Assembly: GCA_001599355.1 (NCBI GenBank) | Contig: BCGQ01000010.1 | Location: 186,001-250,000, forward strand | From: Nakazawaea peltata | Taxonomy: Eukaryota > Ascomycota > Pichiomycetes > Alaninales > Pachysolenaceae | Direction of reading: 5' to 3' | DNA length: 64,000 bases | Part shown: positions 19,901 to 28,823 of the stretch, piece by piece | Layout: every line of letters starts with the position of its first letter | Position numbering within the stretch: position 1 is the stretch's first letter | The notes under the pieces: model-generated | What the model saw: the letters and a program-made list of their open reading frames with translations, nothing else | The model's database searches: none | Told to the model about the DNA's origin: nothing | Made by a program: the position numbers and the translations under genes

Positions 19901-20190
19901 TTACTGGAGCCGATTTCTACGCTTTATGCTCGGATTCTATTTTGAATGCCATGCTCCGAATTTCAGGTAAAATCGATGAGAGGATAAAAATTCTTAACCT
20001 GGAAAGAGACCCCTCCGAACCGGAGATCACTACTAGATACTTCTTTGACAAAATCCTGACTTCTGAAGATGTAAAGGTGGTCGTAAGTGAGGCCGATTTC
20101 CAAAGACTGCTCCGTGAATTGACTCCCTCTGTTTCACAGGATGAATTAGATCATTATTTGAACATTAAGAAGTCATTCGAGCAAAATTAA
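16969..20190 (+). CDS. PEX6: Peroxisomal AAA ATPase Pex6
   Basis: This 1073-residue type II AAA protein has a divergent N-terminal region and a degenerate first ATPase domain (SRGIGKS, about residue 536, with no canonical Walker B). The second ATPase domain is canonical: VGGLDLVKDEILDTIDMPLRHPELF, Walker A GPPGTGKT (811-818), MYIGESEANVRKVFQ, Walker B VVFFDELDS, and a GATNRPDLL sensor. GPELLNMYIGESEANVR and RGNQGDSGGVMDR mark Pex6 rather than Pex1. Pex1-Pex6 extracts ubiquitinated Pex5 from the peroxisome membrane. Codons 821, 823, 825 and 926 are CTG and fall where the family has alanine (LLAKAIA; DDALLRPGR); codon read as L in QKLRDSKPC is likewise CTG at an alanine position. These sites are the best evidence here for the altered genetic code. 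Confidence 0.96.
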   Translation: MINNSTTLLTASVVFRQTEEYGLDHVNISKDLYEEMFGAEGGEEGDNNLGVNGGEDISRGFNDGSVLMDGSLEEENVHINGQFSNGTSPLFASIKLIGEWSDFEYQLHHVSVKFDLPPRTVELNNISTLLKFKNQITVQSCHIIPVPASVVPLLKRIIVSFPQEVYDVMQTFTKLNLTHVISTSCYSDIVRKGDLLRNLNGIVIQCEPLNQGLLSSDTEIIVVRETKETLSQTNLNNSKPTTEDLIESIPFNFPQYLSSPNTINLLSFKLEPLRSKNHICSPAPGPKDDDEIFAFVKFSQLVKLNVFSGDLVRFKCSLDSQPRYLRIFSFSEPNNYKSDTIYMSPLYWINLEYPEQIRIENNEGQPHTDNALVLKKVTIERVVSPVTLSKSYQHLFLSNLKHYFETKHRLVFEGQLILIPIDSILLTSIPSEELPEIIPQGNCDMILWFRVKDIESDSAQEADQYIIDSNITKMIQSGTVKLSPPDNRSHYYEYLNIEKVYYGPQPRHAQEFHKIISTSLDKPVLQTSVLLHSQSRGIGKSFLVQQCCITLGAHLYELDCFEVLIPGADMKTIGSIRGRLDRIVESCSQGSSLVIYMKHIELLSKKKDVKQDNLVLKLAELIDDYIKYEGVIVVGSCGDPDELNPLVRNKFKFEIELSIPTQDERAEIFKFWLDSLLAPGDEYIFKLRDDLSLESLAIQSAGLSPRDLYSIVEVTKQLALDEWDDTIESLYYINGGYVSLTPELFEKAINDARSKFSDSIGAPKIPDVKWEDVGGLDLVKDEILDTIDMPLRHPELFANGLKKRSGILFYGPPGTGKTLLLKLILTNFSLNFFSVKGPELLNMYIGESEANVRKVFQKLRDSKPCVVFFDELDSVAPKRGNQGDSGGVMDRIVSQLLAELDGMSSSGGDGVFVVGATNRPDLLDDLLLRPGRFDKMLYLGISDTDEKQYNILQLLTRKFDKEPSLDLMSIARQCSFTFTGADFYALCSDSILNAMLRISGKIDERIKILNLERDPSEPEITTRYFFDKILTSEDVKVVVSEADFQRLLRELTPSVSQDELDHYLNIKKSFEQN

Positions 20191-20342
20191 TAGAATGCTA
20201 CTAGATCAACACTCCATTCACTACTCTTCAATTACCCCCAAATTTTTATAGTAGAAAATAATATTTTTTTTACCCCTATTTTACAGTGTGAGCGCGGGGG
20301 CTCATAACCTTTCATAACTATGTAAATGATAAATTATAATGA

Positions 20343-22475
20343 CTATTTAGATGCATTTATTTGGGTGGAGAATTGGGCAAAAGTGTCTGAAAGTAAATCA
20401 ATATCGGTGTCAAGCTCAGTAGTTGGAGTAGAGACAGAAGGGACCACTATAGAAGGAGATATTGTAGGGGCTAATCCGGTAGATTCGTGCTTCAGAGTTT
20501 GTCGTTTTAAAAACTCAATTTCATTGAGCAAAGTAGCTTCTTGGGTCTTCAACTGGCGAATTTGGGACTCTTTAGGCTCTAAAACACTTTGCAATTCTGC
20601 TAATTTCAGTTTCATATTGTTTAATTCAACTTTTAACAGCTCATCCTGAGTACGAAGCTGTCTATTCTTAGCTAATAACGACTGTTCATAGTCCAAACGG
20701 TCATTTTTGAACTTTTTATGCTCTTCTCTCAACTGTTCGTAGTTTCTCATCAACAGCAGATTCTTTGACTGCTGAAGTTTGAGATCTAGCAGCGACAGTT
20801 GCATGATCTTAATGTTTTTCAGGTCATTCGAGAGCTGTTCATATACCGATTTAAGACGTTTCTCATTCAATTGTTTCAAATAAGTGACGAAACTTAACTC
20901 ATTCCGTACAAGTAAAAGCTCTCTTTTATAAAAATCGAGATCTTCATGAGACAGAACGGTACAACCAGTGATATTATGACTACTATTACTAGATCCAATC
21001 GAACCTATAGAAGTTTTACGCTTTGAATAGAGCTCTTTATGAGTCGCCATGAGCAGAGCTGCAGATACTTCCTCAATTACTTCATCACTACGAGAGAAAG
21101 ATCCTGTTCTGGACTCTGCTCGAGATTGTATTTGAGACTCTGCCCTAGATTCTACTCTTGATTCTACCCTTATATCTCTCAATTGCATACCTCCAATGAC
21201 GTAACCAATACAAGTATTGGAGATCTCATCGGCACTACCGAGTTGTCCACTCAGAACCCAACTGACTTCCTGCTCTGTAGATTCCAAGAGAACGAAATTA
21301 CGATGAGTTTTAAATCTGTCTTGCAAAAGGCCGAGGGTTATGGATTTGATCTCGTAGAAATCGTAGCGAGAACTCGAGTACAAGATTTCTTGGGCCAAAT
21401 TGTGCATTTCCGGGAGCCCGAGAATCGTTTTACCAGCATTACGAAGAAACAGAGTCAAATTTAATGGGAATATCCCATATAAATACAGAAGAAGCTTAAA
21501 ATAATCGAGCTCAAACCATTGATCTTCATCGTCCGCAGCAATGGAGTCCCAATTATGACCCTGCTGAGACATAGGATCACTCTTCTCCAATTTAGGAGTC
21601 ATATCTTCCTCATCTGCTTCCAATGTAAGCATAACCAATCGCACATAGCAGAGAAGTAATGCGTTAACCGACTTTGCAAGTACCTCTTTCGGAAGATTTG
21701 GGATTAAAAGTGTAAGACAGTTGGTAGCAGCATTCAACAGAACCTTAGAGTCATCATAATATAAACATTTTACAAGGTTCGACGATACTACATCTTCAAT
21801 TACAAGCAGATCAGTCTCAGAAGAGCTACCTCCTGCTTTCAACAAGACCAAACCGATCAAATCCAAACCTAAAAGACGCTGCTCTGCACTAGATAGGCTC
21901 AGATCTAACTTATTCCATACATATCTTCCCAAACCAGTGCACTGTACTATCCTAACAAGGAGATCTTCACAATTTGCTCGCACAAATCTGCTTCTTTCCT
22001 GGCGATGCTCTGTTATCGATGGGCTGATCACATCGATTTTACCCACATACGTATCAATTATGTATGAAACAATGAACTCGGCACAACTAGATCCCTTGAT
22101 AATGGCCAAATTCACAAGAAAGTCCCTCGAAAATGAGCAGAGTGTCAAATCGTAACCAGCACTATCAAGAGAACACTTCAAATACCGCTTGACAAATACC
22201 ATCAAATCGTCATGCTGAAGAAGGTCGGGACACAATTTCAGAAGCACCTCGACGAAGAGCAACTCTTTATCTAGATTGTTCTCCTTGATGAGACACTTTT
22301 CATATACATTATAGAGCGTTTCCACCACTTTGTGAATCTCCGAAATCAGTTCAATACCGAGGGTTTTACTGACATTATTTGACAGAGAAGCGGCCCTCAA
22401 AGTGGTACGGATATCGTCTCCTAGCACTTTGTCGCCATCTCCAGCGAAAAATTGGTCCAATTTACGCCTGAACAT
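20343..22475 (-). CDS. TSC1: Hamartin (TSC1) homologue
   Basis: The product is 710 residues. The N-terminal half is helical-repeat-like with LFVEVLLKLCPDLL, DLMVFVKRYLK and, at about 325-350, FELDYFKLLLYLYGIFPLNLTLFLRNAG, which resembles the hamartin core (LYGxFPxNxxxFLR). A serine/arginine/glutamate repeat (VESRVESRAES, about 430-455) precedes a long C-terminal coiled coil (about 510-680), the part that binds tuberin in TSC1 proteins. TSC1-TSC2 is the GTPase-activating complex for Rheb, upstream of TORC1. S. cerevisiae lacks both, while fission yeast and some budding yeasts keep them. The alternative would be another coiled-coil scaffold, but the domain order and the LYGxFP motif favour hamartin. 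No TSC2 or RHB1 gene is in this window. Confidence 0.72.
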   Translation of the reverse strand: MFRRKLDQFFAGDGDKVLGDDIRTTLRAASLSNNVSKTLGIELISEIHKVVETLYNVYEKCLIKENNLDKELLFVEVLLKLCPDLLQHDDLMVFVKRYLKCSLDSAGYDLTLCSFSRDFLVNLAIIKGSSCAEFIVSYIIDTYVGKIDVISPSITEHRQERSRFVRANCEDLLVRIVQCTGLGRYVWNKLDLSLSSAEQRLLGLDLIGLVLLKAGGSSSETDLLVIEDVVSSNLVKCLYYDDSKVLLNAATNCLTLLIPNLPKEVLAKSVNALLLCYVRLVMLTLEADEEDMTPKLEKSDPMSQQGHNWDSIAADDEDQWFELDYFKLLLYLYGIFPLNLTLFLRNAGKTILGLPEMHNLAQEILYSSSRYDFYEIKSITLGLLQDRFKTHRNFVLLESTEQEVSWVLSGQLGSADEISNTCIGYVIGGMQLRDIRVESRVESRAESQIQSRAESRTGSFSRSDEVIEEVSAALLMATHKELYSKRKTSIGSIGSSNSSHNITGCTVLSHEDLDFYKRELLLVRNELSFVTYLKQLNEKRLKSVYEQLSNDLKNIKIMQLSLLDLKLQQSKNLLLMRNYEQLREEHKKFKNDRLDYEQSLLAKNRQLRTQDELLKVELNNMKLKLAELQSVLEPKESQIRQLKTQEATLLNEIEFLKRQTLKHESTGLAPTISPSIVVPSVSTPTTELDTDIDLLSDTFAQFSTQINASK

Positions 22476-23095
22476 CGGTGTTTATCGAGAGTTAATTGGA
22501 TATCAAAAGAGTTTGTCATATGATTTTCTGAAATCCTTCCCTTTGATATCTCTGCCCACAGCTCTGCCAAAATAAAATATTTTCCTTCCCTGCCTCCGCC
22601 TAATTTTCAGCCTTGGTCCCTAGCTTTTTTTTTCAACGGTATTTAGTAAACTGCTGCGCTTTGACTGCAATTAATAAATGATGAGCACTAACATAAACTG
22701 TACTCTGCTAAGGGGTTATTTCCACTAGCTCCTAGAGTGTGGGGAAAATGAATGAATAAGCAAGGAGAGGGGTAATCAGGGTTGCTTCTCTTAATTTCAC
22801 AAAGGGCTTGGAGTTCGGATACTCACAAATCTCGGATGTGTCGGTTTACAACTGTCACCAAAAGAAGCAACAGACAGATGTCAATCCATATTATATGATC
22901 TAATTGCGTTATTTGCGCTCCTGTCCGAAAACAGTGCCAGGGTCCAGAAGCGGATTACCAAAACAGGAAATCATAATTTGCTAAACACGCCACTGGCGGA
23001 GATAATGCTCCTAAGGTTTAATATATAAGAGGCCCAAGGGGGGTTATTTGTGAAAGAAAGTATTCCCGCCATCACAATTGAAGCAGATATTAAAG
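22476..23095. promoter_or_regulatory. Divergent promoter, TSC1 / aldo-keto reductase
   Basis: A 620-bp region. Next to the reductase gene there is a TATA box (TATATAAG, 23022-23029) 67 bp before the ATG, as expected for an inducible gene. TTTAGTAAAC at about 22642 contains a TTAGTAA core resembling Yap1-type sites; one copy only, so weak. No RNA gene is seen. Confidence 0.45.
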
Positions 23096-24067
23096 ATGAG
23101 TATTAAAATAAACAATAAAATTGGCTACGGAACTATGGGTCTTACCTGGACCATGGCCCCTCCAGCAGAAGAACAGTCTTTTGAGCTGATCAAGACAGCT
23201 ATTGACAACGGCTGTGACATTCTTGTTTCGGGGGAATTTTACGGAATTAAGCCTGTGGAGTCCAATTTGATTTTATTACAAAAATTCTTCAAGACGTATC
23301 CAGAGTTGAGATCCAAGGTTAAAATCTCTGTCAAGGGAGCCTTTGATCTTGCTTCTCATCTCCCTGATGGTTCTAAAGAAGGTATCACCAAAAGTATCAA
23401 CAATATTTTGAAATACATAGATTTTATCGATATCTATGAATGTGCTAGAGTTGATGTCAGAGTTCCAGTTGAAGACACCATTGGTTACATCAAAGAATTT
23501 GTCGATCTGGGAAAGGTAGGCGGTATTGCTTTATCTGAAGTTAGTGCTGCTACAATTAAGAAGGCCGCAAGTGTTCATACTATTAGTGCCGTTGAGGTTG
23601 AATTCTCTCTTTGGGAAAGAGCTATTTTAACAAACGGCGTCTATGACACCTGTTTAGAGTTGGGAATTCCAATCTTGGCTTATTCTCCTGTTGGTAGAGG
23701 TTTCTTTACTGGTACTTTGAAATCTTTCGAAGACACCAAGACTTTAGCTGACGGTAGAGTTCGTTTTGACAGATTTAACAACAAAGAAGCCTTTGATCAC
23801 AATTTGGCCCTTTTACAAAAAATTGAAGAGATTGCTAACAGAAAGAAAGCAACTCCAAGTCAAATTGCTTTAGCTTGGATTCTTCAATACAAGGGAATTA
23901 TTCCAATTCCAGGTACTACTAAGCCATCTAGAGTTCTTGAGAACTTGGCTAGTGCCGATATTGACTTTACCAAAGAAGAATTTGAAGAAATTAACAAATT
24001 TTTGGAGACTTTCACTCCTCTGGGGTTGAGATATAACGCTCAAATGGAGGCATTCTTAAATCTTTAA
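23096..24067 (+). CDS. Aldo-keto reductase, pyridoxal reductase type
   Basis: The product is 323 residues from ATG at 23096 (MSIKINNKIGYGTMGLTW); the in-frame upstream codons start with TTG and are not used. The fold is a TIM-barrel aldo-keto reductase. The family tyrosine-lysine positions are partly recognisable (SGEFYG, about residue 50; KISVKGAF, about 77), with YSPVGRGFFTGTL, and the NADP site near PIPGTTKPSRVLENL. The arrangement matches the yeast pyridoxal reductase group (S. pombe Plr1, S. cerevisiae YPR127W), which reduces pyridoxal to pyridoxine in the cytosol with NADPH. A TATA box lies 67 bp upstream. Substrate is inferred from the family. Confidence 0.8.
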   Translation: MSIKINNKIGYGTMGLTWTMAPPAEEQSFELIKTAIDNGCDILVSGEFYGIKPVESNLILLQKFFKTYPELRSKVKISVKGAFDLASHLPDGSKEGITKSINNILKYIDFIDIYECARVDVRVPVEDTIGYIKEFVDLGKVGGIALSEVSAATIKKAASVHTISAVEVEFSLWERAILTNGVYDTCLELGIPILAYSPVGRGFFTGTLKSFEDTKTLADGRVRFDRFNNKEAFDHNLALLQKIEEIANRKKATPSQIALAWILQYKGIIPIPGTTKPSRVLENLASADIDFTKEEFEEINKFLETFTPLGLRYNAQMEAFLNL

Positions 24068-24378
24068 ATAAGAGTCAGTTTTTTTTATGTCTATTATTAT
24101 AATTTTATTTTGAGTTACGATATCACCTATATAGTAGGCTTATTCATATGATCATTAATATCATAACTGATGAAGTGATCGTTTTCGTTTTTCTCGTTTC
24201 TCTGCTTCTTTAAAGGTTCCCCAAATTTGACATTGGTTTAATTTCTTTTTCTCTCCTAGCGAACCCTGAAAAAGGGATACATGAAGTCGTGCGTATATAC
24301 CCAAAAACCTTTTTAGGAATTATATTAGAGGCAAATCGAGTCGAATTATCTGACTACCATCTGGCTAGGACGATAGTC
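24068..24378. promoter_or_regulatory. Promoter of the DUF4743/Nudix gene
   Basis: 311 bp. A T-run and AT-rich 3' flank of the reductase gene (24075-24110) are followed by the upstream region of the Nudix gene. GAAGTCGTGCG at 24283-24293 is the reverse complement of the recurrent CGCACGACTTC-type promoter word, 86 bp before the ATG. No RNA gene is seen. Confidence 0.4.
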
Positions 24379-25302
24379 ATGTACAGTTTAGGAGATTTAT
24401 TGGACCAATTGGACTCGTTCGACACTGAACAGGCCGGCATTTACAAATTTGTGTCTCATGATGGTGTAAAAATCGGATATATCATCCCAATGGTAGCTAA
24501 AGCATTAGAAGATCATAGCGATGTGGTGAGAGTAAATCACGCGTCATTGACTGTACAAATTCTTGAGAAATACACCGATTTTGAGCTGAGGAATGCACTG
24601 TTCGCATCTATACTGGACAAATGGCGTCTGGCTGAAATGTTTGACCAATTGAAAGGTTGGAGAAATGAGCTTTATACCATCTACAATCCTACTCACACAC
24701 CATACATGTTGATCGAGCGTAGTTTTAGTACTTTATTGGGAGTCATCACTTATGGAGTTCATATTAATGGATATTTACCACTGGAGGAAAGTGAAGATGG
24801 AGAAATGAAATTATGGATCCCAAGAAGATCTTATAAAAAGCCAACTTGGCCAGGATTATTAGATAATACCGTTGCTGGAGGACTTGGTCATCCATATGGA
24901 ATTTTTGAGACTTGTGTTAAAGAATGCGGGGAAGAAGCAGGTCTTTCTGAAGAATACGCCCGTAAACATTTGACCTCAGTTGGTGTAGCCACTTATATCT
25001 ATCAAAAAACTACAGATTTAACCTCAGAAGATGCCGTCATTCAGCCAGAAGTCGAATATTTATATGATTTAGTTCTTCACAAAGACACAGTTCCTCATCC
25101 AGAAGATGGAGAAGTCCATGAATTTTATTTAATGGGTGTCGAAGAGACCTTAAAACGCTTGAAAGCTGGAGAATTCAAATACAACTGCGCGGGAGTCGTC
25201 CTTGACTTCTTAATTAGGAAAGGAGTTCTCGAAGTGGACCATCCAGACTATCTCAAGATCCAACAAAAGATGCATAGAATTCTTCCATTCCCTACGAGAT
25301 GA
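24379..25302 (+). CDS. DUF4743 plus Nudix hydrolase (YJR142W type)
   Basis: The first ATG is at 24379 (MYSLGDLLDQLDSF), giving 307 residues; upstream in-frame codons begin at a GTG and are not accepted. The N-terminal DUF4743 region (FVSHDGVKIGYIIPMVAKAL, about residues 25-45) is followed by a Nudix domain whose box is GGLGHPYGIFETCVKECGEEAGL (GX5EX7REXXEEXGU pattern with K in place of R before ECGEE). LWIPRRSYKKPTWPGLLDNTVAGGL precedes it, as in thiamine-diphosphate-damage hydrolases. The S. cerevisiae relative YJR142W hydrolyses oxidised or damaged thiamine diphosphate analogues in the cytosol. The specific substrate here is inferred from the family. Confidence 0.82.
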   Translation: MYSLGDLLDQLDSFDTEQAGIYKFVSHDGVKIGYIIPMVAKALEDHSDVVRVNHASLTVQILEKYTDFELRNALFASILDKWRLAEMFDQLKGWRNELYTIYNPTHTPYMLIERSFSTLLGVITYGVHINGYLPLEESEDGEMKLWIPRRSYKKPTWPGLLDNTVAGGLGHPYGIFETCVKECGEEAGLSEEYARKHLTSVGVATYIYQKTTDLTSEDAVIQPEVEYLYDLVLHKDTVPHPEDGEVHEFYLMGVEETLKRLKAGEFKYNCAGVVLDFLIRKGVLEVDHPDYLKIQQKMHRILPFPTR

Positions 25303-25326
25303 AATATCTGAAAAATTATATTAGTT

Positions 25327-27615
25327 TTATTTAGAGTAATGTAACTTGATTCCGAACCATTGTCTGGCCTTAACATCTGGAATAGATAAACTGGTATTAC
25401 CATAAGTGATTGGAGCGAAGAAAATAAAAGTCCAAATCAAAATGGCCAAAATCATACCAATGGTACTGATTAAGAAGAACATTTGAATTGGATTTGAATC
25501 TGAATTCTTACTCTCTTCATCTTTGAATTCCTCATTTCTACCATCGGTGAAATAAAACTCTAACATTGCTCCTGTGAACAAGGCCAGAATCAAATGCAGA
25601 GGCAAATAATGATGTAAGAATTTTTGTCTTGACATTAAGAAGAATGGGAAATAATGACAAGCCCAACCAAGGAAGAAGAAACCAATCGAATTGTATAATC
25701 TAGATCTCAGTTTGTCGTTCAAAATTAACAAATTTCTGCGTCTGGTCAATTGGTCTGCAAGAACAATACCAACAAATGACAATAAGAAGGCTACTTCCAA
25801 GCACCATCCAAAGATATTACCGATGAAGTAGATCTGTTTCTTATCAGCCTCATTACTCCAGAATGAAACTCCACTCAAAGACATTGGCCACATGCTTGGA
25901 TCCGACAGGAATGGATGTTCCGAACTTAATTTGTTATTATGCTCAAACATTAATCTTTGCAATTCGGCCCATTTCTTCAAGAAGGGCAATTTAGTAATTT
26001 CCTTAGGAACGTACTCCAATCTTGAATCATTGAGACCGATAATTTCGTCAAAGTACCAAATGTTCTCGGCAGTTTGAACGTTCTTATTACCGTTGATTTC
26101 TTGTTGGTTGAAACCCCAATCAGGTAATAACTTGAGGTTCTGAGTCCACATGGCAACTACTGTTGGGACATGGATGATCTTGATTAACGAGGCCTTAGTT
26201 TGTAAAACGCTGGTCTTTTTCTTATCCAATGGGTCCAAACGGAACAAAGTGTTATTAAATTGCTCTGGAGTCTCGGCCTGTTCTGGATTCATTACGATGA
26301 ATTCTTCATTAGTAGGATATAATGGGGACAGAACATCATGAGTTAACAAGATTCCCTGAGTAACCTTGTGTCTTAATCTGATAGTGTCACCTTGTTTAAC
26401 GGCCTGACCAGGTTTTTGATCCTCTTTAGCAACAGCAGGAGTCAGAGGAAGAATTTCCCAATAATTCAACTCATCATTGGCTTCCAATACACCAGTAACT
26501 TGTTGACCTTGAGATGAAACTCTACCATCTTCATAACGTAATGGATAATTATACAAATGACTGTGCAAATAGGCACCAGTGTCCTTATGTTTGATAGTAA
26601 TAACATCGTAGTAGTTGATTTGCTTGGCCTCTCTAGCCAAAGGTGAATCACCCAAAGTAGATTGGAATTCTGGGGACATGAACAGATCTCCAGGTCCAGA
26701 TTTTGATAAGATTTCAAAATGGATCCAGAACCACATCAAATAAATCATGAATGGGAATACAATTAATCCACCGAAGCGAGCAGTGAAATGTTTACCAAAT
26801 TCTGTCATAGTTAAACCTCTCTTGACGTCTAATAAATTCCATAAATCGACAGCTACCAGGACACCAATGGTGAAGAAAGTGAAAACACCGACATATTTGG
26901 TGGAGATCACACAACTTAAGGCAATTCCAGTTAAGAGTAACCATTTCCACCAATCGAATGAGAACGGATTATGTCTTTGTTTAGAGAATCTTACGTACAG
27001 ATACAACGACAGAGCAACAGATACGATCAAAGTCAGATCTAATAAGATCAAACGGGTCTCACAAATGTGCAGATTGTCAAATAAGACAAGGGACAGCAGT
27101 AATGTGGCCAGAGGAATCGAATAACCACACTCCTTCATAGTGTTAAACATCAAAGGCACAGTCAGCAGACCCAAGACGGCACTCAACAGACGTAATGGGA
27201 TATATGGGACATTGTTGGCGATATAACTGTCACCAATGTTGTCGAATTTGAATTTCCCACTAAATCCAATGATATACCCAACAAAGGCAATCAACAATTT
27301 AGCAAATGGAGGATGTAAATCGAAGAAATAGGTTCTTTCTAAGTAATACAGGGCGAATTTTCCGAAATGAACCTCATCGAAAACAACCTCGTCCGGGTAT
27401 GAGATACTGTAGTACCTTGTAGCGAACAGTAAAATGGTCAATGCCATGTTAGCAGCTTTGTAATACTTCTCACTGGAACCTGCGATGAATGAATTTCCAA
27501 CCAGCTTAGAAGTAACAGCAGTACCGTACTCTGAGGAGCTAGAACTTGACATTGTAACAGCGCCAACGCCCTCATCGGCGGCTGACTTTCCCTTGGTTCT
27601 CTTTTTCAATGCCAT
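25327..27615 (-). CDS. PMT4: Dolichyl-phosphate-mannose-protein mannosyltransferase
   Basis: The product is 762 residues, the same length as S. cerevisiae Pmt4. The N-terminal membrane part has the catalytic DE in the first luminal loop (YPDEVVFDEVHFGKFALYYLE, about residue 78) and HPPFAKLLIAFVG. The luminal MIR domain spans about 310-510 (YYDVITIKHKDTGAYLHSH; LRHKVTQGILLTHDVLS), followed by LLPDWGFNQQEINGNK and a C-terminal group of membrane segments. Pmt4 acts as a homodimer in the ER and mannosylates membrane-anchored Ser/Thr-rich proteins; the motif order and the HLPDWGFQQQEI-type signature separate it from Pmt1 and Pmt2. The product does not carry a KDEL-type tail, ending IKLHYSK. Confidence 0.94.
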   Translation of the reverse strand: MALKKRTKGKSAADEGVGAVTMSSSSSSEYGTAVTSKLVGNSFIAGSSEKYYKAANMALTILLFATRYYSISYPDEVVFDEVHFGKFALYYLERTYFFDLHPPFAKLLIAFVGYIIGFSGKFKFDNIGDSYIANNVPYIPLRLLSAVLGLLTVPLMFNTMKECGYSIPLATLLLSLVLFDNLHICETRLILLDLTLIVSVALSLYLYVRFSKQRHNPFSFDWWKWLLLTGIALSCVISTKYVGVFTFFTIGVLVAVDLWNLLDVKRGLTMTEFGKHFTARFGGLIVFPFMIYLMWFWIHFEILSKSGPGDLFMSPEFQSTLGDSPLAREAKQINYYDVITIKHKDTGAYLHSHLYNYPLRYEDGRVSSQGQQVTGVLEANDELNYWEILPLTPAVAKEDQKPGQAVKQGDTIRLRHKVTQGILLTHDVLSPLYPTNEEFIVMNPEQAETPEQFNNTLFRLDPLDKKKTSVLQTKASLIKIIHVPTVVAMWTQNLKLLPDWGFNQQEINGNKNVQTAENIWYFDEIIGLNDSRLEYVPKEITKLPFLKKWAELQRLMFEHNNKLSSEHPFLSDPSMWPMSLSGVSFWSNEADKKQIYFIGNIFGWCLEVAFLLSFVGIVLADQLTRRRNLLILNDKLRSRLYNSIGFFFLGWACHYFPFFLMSRQKFLHHYLPLHLILALFTGAMLEFYFTDGRNEEFKDEESKNSDSNPIQMFFLISTIGMILAILIWTFIFFAPITYGNTSLSIPDVKARQWFGIKLHYSK

Positions 27616-27955
27616 CTTAGTCAGGTAAACTTCAACAGTTCAATTGACTGAACATTCAACTTTGTATAAATTGAAAAAATAACAACTCACAGTCTGTCCC
27701 ACCCAAGCCCTGCGAACACGTAAGCCGAGCGCGCAGAGCATAAGGCGGGTGAACCTGTCATTGAAAAGTTGTAAAATGCTCAGGGTTATGGGATACTCGA
27801 TTTGGAAATGGGAGTACACGACTAATAAACTGGAACACCGTGTTTGGATTATGATATTTAATACACGACTATTTCATAGGGGCACACGCTCTTAAAGAAC
27901 AATTACACGATGAGATTTTGATGAGATTGTGATGAGATTGTAGTGGGATAGGGCG
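27616..27955. promoter_or_regulatory. Divergent promoter, PMT4 / MGM101
   Basis: It combines three copies of two recurrent words: TTGTAAAATGCTCAGG at 27769-27784, and TACACGACTAAT (27815) and TACACGACTATTTCATA (27862-27878), the latter 78 bp before the MGM101 ATG. A GC-rich segment lies near 27720-27750. No RNA gene is seen. Confidence 0.5.
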
Positions 27956-28810
27956 ATGTTGAGATATACAATTAGAAATATTGGGGCTAGAAGTGCCCCG
28001 AATTATAGACAAACACGTCTGATATCACAATGGAATACAATGGCTGAACTGTTCATGGACCCACCAGGGGCTAAGAAGACAGCCGTACGCGCTTCTGGTG
28101 GCGCTTCTAAAGTGGTGAAACTGGCTGGTGTGACCTCTAGTGGAACCAGTAGTAGTGCTAGTACAAGTACTCCTGAAGTGAAGAAAGCTGGGACCGCTGC
28201 AGTTGAGTCCAAATCCCCGGCCGAGTCTCCCCTCTTCTCTCTTAATGATACCCCCTTGGCGTCTACTGGTACAGGACACAATTGGTCTGACTCGTTCCAT
28301 GGACTTGGCTCTCAATCGTTTGAGCCAAGAATCCAAGAAATCTTGCTGGAACCAATTGATGCCGAAGATATCGAGATCACCCCAGATGGGTTGCTTTATT
28401 TACCAGAGATTAAATATCGTCGTGTATTGAATAGATCATTTGGTGCTGGAGGATGGGGTTTACTGCCTCGGTCTGAGACTATGATCCAAAAACTGGGTCT
28501 TGGAGGAACATTGACACGTGAATATCTGTTGATTTGTCAAGGTAGGTTGATTGGTATTGCTCGTGGTGAACAAGACTTCTTCTCTGATAAGGGAATTCCA
28601 ACACTGAGTGAAGGTTGTAAATCTAACGCTTTAATGCGTTGTTGTAAAGATCTTGGTATTGCCTCAGAATTGTGGGATCCAAAGTTCATTCGTAAGTTCA
28701 AGAAAGAACATTGTGAGGAAGTGTTTGTCGAACATATCGTTAATAAGAGAAAGAAGAAGATTTGGAAGAGAAAGGATGGATCTGTCGAGTATCCGTTCAA
28801 AAAGACTTGA
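27956..28810 (+). CDS. MGM101: Mitochondrial genome maintenance protein Mgm101
   Basis: The product is 284 residues. The N-terminus [21 protein letters not shown] is a basic mitochondrial presequence. A disordered Ala/Ser/Lys linker (about 35-95) precedes the conserved Rad52-like core: [59 protein letters not shown], then [26 protein letters not shown] and a basic C-terminus. Mgm101 binds single-stranded mtDNA in nucleoids, anneals complementary strands and is needed for mtDNA recombination and maintenance. Two TACACGAC words lie in its promoter. It ends 13 bp from the converging HVA22-like gene. Confidence 0.95.
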   Translation: MLRYTIRNIGARSAPNYRQTRLISQWNTMAELFMDPPGAKKTAVRASGGASKVVKLAGVTSSGTSSSASTSTPEVKKAGTAAVESKSPAESPLFSLNDTPLASTGTGHNWSDSFHGLGSQSFEPRIQEILLEPIDAEDIEITPDGLLYLPEIKYRRVLNRSFGAGGWGLLPRSETMIQKLGLGGTLTREYLLICQGRLIGIARGEQDFFSDKGIPTLSEGCKSNALMRCCKDLGIASELWDPKFIRKFKKEHCEEVFVEHIVNKRKKKIWKRKDGSVEYPFKKT

Positions 28811-28823
28811 ATATATTGAGGTT

